Positions 1 through 5,466 of a stretch of DNA of 8,051 nt are shown piece after piece. Each line of letters opens with the position of its first letter. Positions within the stretch are counted from its first letter, which is position 1. The DNA comes from a candidate division TA06 bacterium SM23_40 (GTDB lineage: Bacteria > LJUI01 > SM1-40): assembly GCA_001303705.1 (NCBI GenBank), contig LJUI01000118.1:1-8051 (forward strand), given 5' to 3'. Both the position numbers and the translations under genes were made by a program. The notes below the pieces were generated by a model. It worked only from the letters and a program-made list of their open reading frames with translations. It was not told the DNA's origin and made no database searches.

Positions 1-1774
1 GTCCTGCATAGATGACCTGGCCGCCCATCTCGCCCGGGCCCGGGCCCAGATCGACGATGTAGTCGGCGGAGCGGATGATGTCGGCATCGTGCTCGACGAC
101 AAGAACAGTATTTCCCCGATCGGCAAGGCCGCGGAGCACTGAGATGAGTTGCCCGACGTCGCGGGGGTGGAGGCCGATGCTCGGCTCGTCCAGCACGTAG
201 AGGGGGTTCACGAGCGAGGTTCCCAGTGCCCTGGTGAGACTGATCCGCTCTGCCTCGCCGCCCGACAGGGTCCGGGACTGGCGGTCGAGCGTGAGATAAC
301 CGAGGCCGACGTCGAGGAGATAACGCAGGCGGCTCGCGATCTCCCCGATGATGAGGTTGGTCGCGTCGTCGTGGGGTCTGGATCCGCCATCGTGGAAGAA
401 CTCGTAGCAGCGGTCTATCGGCATTCGGTACAAGTCGGAGACAGTCTTTCCGCCGAGACGGTACAGGAGCGTTTCCTCCCTGAACCGGGTGCCGCCGCAC
501 ATGCTGCAGGTGCGGTAGGCGCGGTACTTGGAGAGGAGCACGCGGATGTGCATTTTGTAGCTCTTCGACACCAGCCACTCGAAGAATCCTTCGACGCCAT
601 AGAAATCCCGGGTCCCTTCCCAGATCATCTGTCGGTGCTTCGCGCTCAGGTCCGAGAAGGGTACATCGGTCGGGATATTGCGGCGCCGGCAGAAGCGGAG
701 CAGGTCGTCGGTTCCCTCTTCGAACGCCGGCGTGGTCCACGGCCTGATCGCTCCTTCCCGGAGTGACTTGGCTGGGTCCGGAATGACGAGTTCGGGATCG
801 ATCTCGATGGTGCGCCCGAATCCCCGGCAGTTGGGACAGGCTCCCAGGGGGCTGTTGAACGAGAAGAGGTTCGGCACCGGATCGCCATAGGAGATGTCGC
901 AGTCCGGACAGTGAAGGTCCTCGGAGAACGTCATCTGGCGGCTGCCGGACAGAACGACGATGATCTGCCCTCTGCCGTACCGGCCTGCGGACTCGAGAGA
1001 GTCGATGATCCGTGTCCGTTTCTTCCTGTCGAGCCGTATCCGGTCGAGGACGAGGACGAGCTGGGGATGAGTCCCCTGTGCGGCACGGGTCCGGCCAGGG
1101 GGGCGGGCCGTGCGCGTGGTACCGGCCCTGCGCCGGGTCCGGCGATCGGATCCGGAGAAGACGCCAGGCAGCGCCTTGCTCAGGATGGTCTGGGGGTCGG
1201 AGTTCTCCCTGAGGTCCAGGATCGTGGCGTCGACCCACAGGCGCACGAACCCCTGGCGTTGCAGTGCCGCTGCCAGATCGGCCGGATCGATCGAGGCCGT
1301 GACCGGCAGGGGGAAGGCTATGATGGCCTCTTCTCCCGGCGCGACATCTAGCAGCCTGTCGAAGACCCTCTCCGGAGTATCACGCGTCACCTCCCTGCCG
1401 CAGCCGCCGCAGTACAGCGTGGCCGCCCGGGCGAACAGGAGCTTCACGAAGTCTGTGATCTCCGTCATCGTACCCACCGTCGAGCGGGAAGTCTTGACCG
1501 GATTCGTCTGGCTGATGGCGATGGCTGGCGGAATGCCGGAGATACTGTCGGCCCGGGGCTTGTCCATGCGGTCGAGGAACTGGCGGGCATAGGGAGAGAA
1601 TGTCTCGACATACCGCCGCTGGCCCTCGGCGTACAGCGTGTCGAACGCGAGACTCGACTTGCCTGAGCCGCTCACTCCGGTGACGACGACGAGTCGATTG
1701 AGCGGAATATCGAGGTCGATCTGCTTGAGGTTATGTTGTGCTGCTCCCCGAATGGAGATGTGCTTCGATTGCAT
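1..1774 (-). CDS. uvrA: Excinuclease ABC subunit A (UvrA), N-terminal 591 codons, cut by the window edge
   Basis: UvrA is the cytoplasmic damage-sensing ATPase of nucleotide excision repair. It forms a dimer, recognises distorted DNA and loads UvrB. Reading the minus strand from ATG at 1774, the frame is open to base 1. It shows Walker A GVSGSGKSS (residues 33-41), the UvrA-typical SLAFDTLYAEGQRRYVE block, a CGGC pair (C122, C125), the zinc module CPDC-X20-CPNC (C289, C292, C313, C316), a CSMCGG pair, the ABC signature LSGGE (503-507) and Walker B YVLDEPSIGLHPRD (526-539). These positions match the first ABC half of ordinary UvrA of about 940 residues; the second half lies outside the window. 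The start is set by homology beginning at MQSKHISIRGA; the frame stays open for a stretch upstream and there is no strong Shine-Dalgarno next to the ATG. The wording of the AISQTNPVKTSRSTVGT and DVPFSDLSAKHRQMIWEG blocks reminds me of a long, divergent UvrA subgroup, but I cannot confirm this. An Arg-rich linker (about residues 205-235) is unusual. Confidence 0.97.
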   Translation of the reverse strand, partial: MQSKHISIRGAAQHNLKQIDLDIPLNRLVVVTGVSGSGKSSLAFDTLYAEGQRRYVETFSPYARQFLDRMDKPRADSISGIPPAIAISQTNPVKTSRSTVGTMTEITDFVKLLFARAATLYCGGCGREVTRDTPERVFDRLLDVAPGEEAIIAFPLPVTASIDPADLAAALQRQGFVRLWVDATILDLRENSDPQTILSKALPGVFSGSDRRTRRRAGTTRTARPPGRTRAAQGTHPQLVLVLDRIRLDRKKRTRIIDSLESAGRYGRGQIIVVLSGSRQMTFSEDLHCPDCDISYGDPVPNLFSFNSPLGACPNCRGFGRTIEIDPELVIPDPAKSLREGAIRPWTTPAFEEGTDDLLRFCRRRNIPTDVPFSDLSAKHRQMIWEGTRDFYGVEGFFEWLVSKSYKMHIRVLLSKYRAYRTCSMCGGTRFREETLLYRLGGKTVSDLYRMPIDRCYEFFHDGGSRPHDDATNLIIGEIASRLRYLLDVGLGYLTLDRQSRTLSGGEAERISLTRALGTSLVNPLYVLDEPSIGLHPRDVGQLISVLRGLADRGNTVLVVEHDADIIRSADYIVDLGPGPGEMGGQVIYAG

Positions 1775-2050
1775 TGGCAACACCAGTTCTGTGGGACTCC
1801 CGCCCGCGTCAGCTGGTTGTCTCCTGAGGCTACCTGTCTGGTGCGCCCGGGCGTCCTGGGTGTGGGAATCGAGGGTCTCCTTGACGTTCTCTTGGACGGG
1901 CCCAGGAGTGCAGACGGCGGCGGCACGTGCGCGGTTCCGGTCTTCCTCTTCGTCCGCGTTTCCTGGGGCACCTCCGCCCGGGTGCTCCGGCCCCCGAGGA
2001 CGGAGAGGCGGAACAGCAGCCGGGCGACGTGCCCGGCCTGAGACGGATTC

Positions 2051-2071
2051 GGCAGCGCTCCGGGCGCTGCC
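2051..2071. repeat. Perfect 8-bp inverted repeat (hairpin) upstream of uvrA
   Basis: GGCAGCGC (2051-2058) and GCGCTGCC (2064-2071) pair perfectly around a 5-nt loop. On the minus strand it would lie in the 5' leader of uvrA if the promoter at 2098-2127 is used. No T-run follows on either strand, so it is not a classic terminator. Its role is unknown; it could be a protein-binding palindrome or a leader structure. Confidence 0.6.
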
Positions 2072-2097
2072 GACCTCGGGGTACGGCCGTCGACATG

Positions 2098-2127
2098 ATG
2101 ATGCACCAGGTCCGAGCAGGCTGTCAA
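2098..2127 (-). promoter_or_regulatory. Candidate sigma70-type promoter for uvrA
   Basis: On the minus strand, a perfect TTGACA (2127-2122) is followed after 18 nt by CATCAT (2103-2098), which matches four of six positions of the -10 consensus. It would give a leader of about 320 nt before the uvrA ATG at 1774, which is long. The perfect -35 and the fact that no other promoter was seen nearer to uvrA are the reasons for listing it. Confidence 0.35.
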
Positions 2128-2269
2128 GCGCCTTTCGGGCCTGTGGGGGTCCTCCAGACTCTGTTCCGGCTTCGGAAGGATCGGGAGGATTGTGCCAGAG
2201 GATTGCGTGATCATGACCTATGGAGACGGGAGGGGGAATGGAGATCGGTTTTTTGCCGAGGTTTCGTGC

Positions 2270-2298
2270 TTGACAGCGGCAGGAATTTGCGCTAGACT
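2270..2298 (+). promoter_or_regulatory. Sigma70-type promoter of the first paralog
   Basis: A perfect TTGACA (2270-2275), a 17-nt spacer and TAGACT (2293-2298) form a strong vegetative promoter. The surrounding bases TTCGTGCTTGACAG and TTTGCGCTA recur at the promoter of the second paralog, so the promoter was duplicated with the gene or kept under selection. Transcription should start near 2305, giving a leader of about 140 nt. Confidence 0.8.
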
Positions 2299-2327
2299 AG
2301 TAGCCTAGTGGATTGTGTTGTGGCAAG

Positions 2328-2352
2328 CCCGGCGCGATCCCCCAGCGTCGGG
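2328..2352 (+). other. Hairpin in the 5' leader of the first paralog
   Basis: CCCGGCGC (2328-2335) pairs with GCGTCGGG (2345-2352) over 8 bp including one G-T wobble, with a 9-nt loop. It lies about 25 nt after the predicted transcription start. The second paralog also has a leader hairpin, but of different sequence. The function is unknown. Confidence 0.45.
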
Positions 2353-2443
2353 TCTATTCGTAGTAATAGGGGAGTGGTCTGGGAGGATCTCTCGCGCCAC
2401 TTCTCTGTCGGGATCTCGAGAGAGAGGACAAAGGAGGGAAAGG

Positions 2444-3505
2444 ATGCGACTACTTGGCCTCGGTGTGGGAGCGATGATGCTCCTGGTTCTGGGCCTCGCT
2501 GTCATAGTCCCAGCCCAAGAGATATTTATCTGGGACCACGATAAGGGCGCAGACAACATGTTTTACGATCCAGAGGGCGCAGGCTACGTCGGGTGCGAGT
2601 TCGGGGTCCAGCGGGCCCTGACTCGGAACGGCTATACCCACGAGACGCTTCTCTATCTTCCTATGGATCTCAGCCAGTATGATGTGGTCTTCGTCATACT
2701 CGGCTGGTGGTGCTGAGCCGGTGCATCGACGATTGCTCCGGCGGAGCAATCTCGGTTGATGGAGTTCATGGATGCCGGCGGAAGTGTCTACGTGGAGGGG
2801 AACGATTTCGGTTACTCACACCGCTACGATCCGATCTACGAATACTTCGGCTGCACTTACACAGGGGACGGCAATTCCTCCTTCAATGTCGACCATCTCT
2901 ACGGAGAAGCGGGGACGATGCTGGATGGGAGGCATCTCCGGTATATGTACGGCCAGGGTCCCGATGTCTATGTTGACATGATAGAGAGCAATGGCGGCAC
3001 GATTCTGTTCCGCGACCAGATCAATGCCGGACGACTGATCAAGTGGGACGGTGAAGATCACGACTATCGCTCGATGCATTCCACATATGTGTTCGGCGCG
3101 ATGATCGATCAGACCCCCCCCGACACCAAGGATGATGTGATGGCCGCATACATGGGCTATCTCTTCCCGTCGGTCGTGGTGAATCTCGAGCCGGACGCGA
3201 CGACGATTCCCCAGGGTGGGACACTGGGCTACACGGCGACGCTCGTCAACAAGACCGACCAGCAGCAGACGATCTATGGACGGGCGAACGTGTACCTGCC
3301 CGGCGGTTCGCCGTTCCCGGGTAATCCCGTTGTGGCGCCGACTCAGGTTACTTTGAATGCCGGCGCGACGGTGACGGTGCACTACTCACATCCGGTGCCC
3401 GCGGGTGCTCCGCTGGGAGTGTACACGTATGAGGCGCAGGTGGGAGTGCCGCCGGCCAATCTGATCGATGACGATCTGTTTGAGTTCGAGATCGTGGCGC
3501 CGTAG
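2444..3505 (+). CDS. Putative secreted selenoprotein, copy 1 (in-frame TGA at codon 91)
   Basis: I do not recognise a named family. The start is ATG 2444, six bases after GGAGG (2433-2437). The frame runs 353 residues to TAG at 3503-3505 if TGA at 2714-2716 is read as selenocysteine (Sec). Layout: signal peptide (1-24, likely cut at VPA|Q); an alpha/beta domain (about 25-245) starting QEIFIWDHD, holding the strand YDVVFVILGWWC-U (80-91) and then LMEFMDAGGSVYVEGNDFGY, a pattern like amidotransferase/ThuA-type folds in secreted proteins; and a C-terminal Ig-like domain (about 246-353) with PQGGTLGYTA and VPAGAPLGVYTYE. C51, C90, U91 and C137 are conserved in copy 2. The product should act outside the cytoplasm; there is no membrane anchor after the signal peptide. 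Without recoding, the product would be a 90-residue fragment ending GWWC, and the downstream part would lack its own conserved start. A pseudogene is the alternative, but copy 2 argues against it. Confidence 0.8.
2714..2716 (+). other. In-frame TGA, candidate selenocysteine codon (copy 1, residue 91)
   Basis: The codons TGG TGG TGC TGA GCC GGT keep the same frame on both sides. The TGA sits after Cys90 and gives WWC-U-AGA. Copy 2 has TGA at the identical codon. Two other genes in the window (ending at 6441 and 7339) use TGA as a normal stop and the paralogs end in TAG, so the codon appears locally recoded. Confidence 0.75.
2724..2761 (+). promoter_or_regulatory. Candidate bacterial SECIS hairpin, copy 1
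   Basis: The upper stem GATTGCTCC (2731-2739) pairs perfectly with GGAGCAATC (2743-2751) around a GGC loop (2740-2742). The lower stem CATCGAC (2724-2730) pairs with GTTGATG (2755-2761), one G-T wobble, after a 3-nt bulge on the 3' side. The total is 16 bp. The loop begins 23 nt after the TGA and starts with GG. Bacterial SECIS models expect a loop about 16-37 nt after the UGA with a G in its first two positions. In such elements the stem-loop lies inside the coding region and binds SelB. It codes for TIAPAEQS. Confidence 0.72.
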
Positions 3506-3574
3506 GCCGCGGTGCGGCGATAGGTGTTCGCGGCGGGGGGAGCTCGCGAGCATCGAAATGAAACGAGAGAAGAG

Positions 3575-3608
3575 GACGGGTCTTGGGCGAACTGCTCCGA
3601 GGCCCGTC
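3575..3608 (+). terminator. Candidate terminator after copy 1
   Basis: GACGGGTCTTGG (3575-3586) pairs with CCGAGGCCCGTC (3597-3608) over 12 bp with two wobbles. Flanking ACGAGA and TCTCGT can extend it. Only a weak T-run (GTTCTCGT) follows, so intrinsic termination may be inefficient. Copy 2 has a similar hairpin in the same relative place. Confidence 0.5.
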
Positions 3609-3710
3609 GTTCTCGTGTGCGGCTGGAGCCTCAGCGTCATGCGGCCGTTGACCGGGGGCTGAGCGCGCCCCTGCCATCGGTCCGGGGAGCGCAGTGTCCG
3701 GGCACGGGTT

Positions 3711-3759
3711 CGTCCGGTGCGGGATACGATGTACTTGAGAGATCCCACGTCCGGTGCGG
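3711..3759 (+). repeat. 12-bp direct repeat just upstream of the copy 2 promoter
   Basis: CGTCCGGTGCGG occurs at 3711-3722 and 3748-3759, 37 bp start to start. The second unit ends 7 bp before the -35 box at 3767, where an activator site could lie. No such repeat was seen before the copy 1 promoter. The repeat is certain; a regulatory role is a guess. Confidence 0.6.
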
Positions 3760-3766
3760 TTCGTGC

Positions 3767-3795
3767 TTGACAGATTGCCGATTTTGCGCTATGCT
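3767..3795 (+). promoter_or_regulatory. Sigma70-type promoter of the second paralog
   Basis: TTGACA (3767-3772), a 17-nt spacer and TATGCT (3790-3795) match the consensus closely. It shares TTCGTGCTTGACAG and TTTGCGCTA with the copy 1 promoter. Its presence means copy 2 is transcribed on its own and does not depend on read-through from copy 1. Confidence 0.82.
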
Positions 3796-3864
3796 CACAT
3801 TCCAGCAGGTGGCTCCGTGGCCTGTGCGACGGCACCCCCGCCCTCGGCAGGTCTAACGGGATAG

Positions 3865-3908
3865 CGGGAGGCAGGCGGCCAGCGGTGCTGCGCCTTCCCG
3901 TCGGGATC
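3865..3908 (+). other. Structured leader and conserved pre-RBS box of copy 2
   Basis: CGGGAGGC (3865-3872) pairs with GCCTTCCCG (3892-3900) with one bulged T, and an inner stem CAGC/GCTG (3880-3883 / 3887-3890) closes a GGT loop. The box GTCGGGATC follows at 3900-3908, exactly 37 nt before the ATG; the same nine bases lie at 2407-2415, also 37 nt before the copy 1 ATG. This shared spacing suggests a conserved leader, possibly only by duplication. Confidence 0.45.
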
Positions 3909-3936
3909 CGGGAACAGAGGCAGAAGGAGGAGAGAG

Positions 3937-4998
3937 ATGCGACGATACTACCTGCCAGTCGCAGCCATCGCCCTCATGACGATGGGCCTGGCTGCAATGG
4001 CGCAGACACAGGAGATACTCATCTGGGATCATGACACAGGTGCCGACAACATGTTCTACGACCCTGAGGGCGCGGGATATGTCGGCTGCGAGTTTGGCAT
4101 TGAGCGTGCGCTGGAGCAGAATGGCATTGAAGCTACGACCCTCCTCTATCTCCCGGCCGACCTCAGCCAGTACGATGCCATCTTCGTCGTCCAGGGATGG
4201 TACTGCTGAGGGGGCGGAAATCAGATTGGTCCGGTGGACCAAACACGATTGATGGAGTACATGGATAGCGGCGGAAGTGTCTACCTCGAGGGGAACGACT
4301 TCGGGTACCTCCACGCATACGATCCCCTCTATCCGTACTTCGGCTGCATCTATGTGGGAGATGGCAATTACTCTTTCAATGTCGACCACCTCTACGGCCA
4401 GCCGGAGACGATCCTGGATGGATTCCATCTCCGGTATATGTATGGTCTGGAACCCGACTACTATGTGGATGAGATAGCGGCTGATGAGGGCACGATCCTG
4501 TTCCTCTGCCAGCAGAACAAGGGCCGGGCGGTGAATTGGGATGGTGCCGGGCACGACTACCGCGCGATCCACTCGACGTTTGTCTTCGGTGCGATGATTG
4601 ATCAGATGCCGCCTGACACCAAGCAGGAAGTGATGGCAGTATATCTGGACTACCTCCTGCCTGAGGTCGTGATCGATCTGGCGCCGCAGGCGACGACGGT
4701 TCCCCAGGGAGGGACGTTGAGCTATGTGGCCGGGCTGACGAACAGGACGGATGAGGTTCAGATGGTCTGGGGACGCGCGAATGTGTACCTGCCCAATGGC
4801 AATCCGTTCCCTGGCAATCCGGTGGTACCGCCGACTCCGGTGACGTTGAATCCGGGTGCGACGGTGACGGTGAACTACTCACATCCGGTGCCTGCGGGTG
4901 CGCCGCTGGGAGTGTACACGTATGAGGTGCAGGTGGGAGTGCCGCCGGCGAACCTGATCGATGACGATCGGTTTGAGTTCGAGATCGTTGCGCCCTAG
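3937..4998 (+). CDS. Putative secreted selenoprotein, copy 2 (in-frame TGA at codon 91)
   Basis: This is a paralog of the gene at 2444-3505, aligned without gaps over all 353 residues at about 70 % identity by eye. The start is ATG 3937, six bases after AAGGAGG (3924-3930); the stop is TAG 4996-4998. TGA at 4207-4209 falls at codon 91, giving GWYC-U-GGG, which resembles the Gly-Cys-Sec-Gly redox tail of animal thioredoxin reductases; that is an analogy only. Layout: signal peptide (about 1-22, AMA|Q), alpha/beta domain starting QEILIWDHDTG, and Ig-like C-terminal domain. C51, C90, U91 and C137 are shared with copy 1; copy 2 has one extra Cys (FLCQQN). The most divergent parts are the signal peptide and residues 92-105, while EGNDFGY, SFNVDHLYG, VFGAMIDQ and the C-terminal 60 residues are nearly fixed. 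The part after the TGA could be read from GTG 4234, but no Shine-Dalgarno precedes it and copy 1 has GCG there. The function is unknown; an extracytoplasmic redox or metal-binding role is inferred. Confidence 0.8.
4207..4209 (+). other. In-frame TGA, candidate selenocysteine codon (copy 2, residue 91)
   Basis: TGG TAC TGC TGA GGG GGC stays in the frame of both halves of the protein. The position is codon 91, identical to copy 1, although about 30 % of residues differ between copies. Two independent nonsense mutations at the same codon with otherwise intact frames would be very unlikely; inheritance of one old nonsense mutation would not preserve the downstream protein. Confidence 0.76.
4220..4253 (+). 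promoter_or_regulatory. Candidate bacterial SECIS hairpin, copy 2
   Basis: TTGGTCC (4226-4232) pairs with GGACCAA (4236-4242) around a GGT loop (4233-4235), which begins 23 nt after the TGA as in copy 1. G4224-C4244 adds a pair past one A-A mismatch. A short lower stem ATCA (4220-4223) with TGAT (4250-4253) is possible but is shifted by two bases relative to copy 1. Compared with copy 1, C2736-G2746 is replaced by G4229-C4239, so pairing is kept while both codons change (Ala to Gly, Glu to Asp). The GGU loop resembles that of the E. coli fdhF SECIS (AGGUCU). Confidence 0.7.
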
Positions 4999-5061
4999 TG
5001 CATAGTGAGGGGCGATGCCCGTGGCGTTGGGGGGAGGCGCGGGTGTCGTAATAAGAAAGGA

Positions 5062-5104
5062 GAACGGGTTTCGGGGTGTTGGTCCCCGGGGCCCGTTCCG
5101 TCTT
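5062..5104 (+). terminator. Rho-independent terminator after copy 2
   Basis: GAACGGGTTTCGGGG (5062-5076) pairs with CCCCGGGGCCCGTTC (5084-5098) over 15 bp including three G-T wobbles, with a 7-nt loop, followed by CGTCTTT. It begins 63 nt after the TAG stop. It closes the second monocistronic unit. Confidence 0.7.
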
Positions 5105-5230
5105 TGATGCGTGTGAGGTGCTGGCGCCTCGCGCGGATAGTACTTCTCGGCCGGGCGCGGCGAAACACATCCATAGGACGTGGGCGGTTGCCTTTCGTGT
5201 CTGGCACCAAGTCTACTTTCGATCCTACCA

Positions 5231-5259
5231 TTGACACGTCCTCACCGGATCGCTACTAT
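5231..5259 (+). promoter_or_regulatory. Sigma70-type promoter of the toroid-protein gene
   Basis: A perfect TTGACA (5231-5236), a 17-nt spacer and TACTAT (5254-5259) are present. Transcription would start near 5266, leaving a leader of about 200 nt before the ATG at 5467. Confidence 0.8.
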
Positions 5260-5301
5260 CGATCGGCCTCAATCTTCTGAGTTCGAGCTGACGGGATCCG
5301 C

Positions 5302-5365
5302 GTGCCGCTCATCTGCGCAACTACTATTGAACTCCACGGAAGTTCGGATTCGGTGAGCGCGGCAC
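5302..5365 (+). other. Long-range hairpin in the leader of the toroid-protein gene
   Basis: GTGCCGCTCA (5302-5311) pairs with TGAG (5354-5357) and CGGCAC (5360-5365), 10 bp with a 2-nt bulge. The enclosed 42 nt can form a small inner stem GAACT/AGTTC (5329-5333 / 5341-5345). It resembles a structured leader, but no known riboswitch class was recognised and no expression platform was identified. Confidence 0.4.
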
Positions 5366-5466
5366 CATATGGGCGATGTGGGGCGTCAGGCTGAGTCCGT
5401 GCGAGGCGATTGCGCTGACGGGCAGAATGGCGCAGCGAACCTCGGAGAATGCGGGAGGACAGGGGA

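Larger units (their letters stand above)
1775..2269. other. Intergenic stretch without a convincing gene
   Basis: This stretch separates divergently oriented uvrA and the first paralog. Several long open frames cross it on both strands, but their translations are rich in Arg, Pro, Ser and Gly and show no recognisable motif or credible ribosome binding site. That is what chance frames look like in GC-rich DNA. It holds the candidate uvrA promoter and a GC hairpin, both listed separately. Confidence 0.6.

Noticed and set aside
149-766. 205-codon open frame on the plus strand
   Set aside because: It lies antisense within uvrA, which has full motif support. The translation has no recognisable motif.
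1672-2214. 180-codon open frame on the minus strand upstream of and overlapping uvrA
   Set aside because: It overlaps the conserved UvrA N-terminus in another frame, has a composition typical of GC-rich chance frames, and lacks a convincing ribosome binding site.
1927-2295. 122-codon open frame on the plus strand
   Set aside because: It runs through the copy 1 promoter, is rich in Arg, Gly and Pro, and shows no motif.
2444-3505. Copy 1 as a pseudogene broken by a nonsense mutation
   Set aside because: Copy 2 has the same codon, equal length and a matching hairpin, and the sequence after the TGA is well conserved.
3853-4572. 239-codon open frame on the minus strand
   Set aside because: It is the antisense shadow of copy 2; a similar antisense frame exists opposite copy 1, as expected from the codon pattern of the paralogs.
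2444-4998. Genome-wide reassignment of TGA to Trp or Gly
   Set aside because: The genes ending at 6441 and 7339 use TGA as their stop, with the latter in an ATGA overlap, and Trp is written TGG throughout.
4234-4998. A separate downstream gene starting at GTG 4234
   Set aside because: There is no Shine-Dalgarno before it, the GTG is in the hairpin, and copy 1 has GCG at the matching codon.
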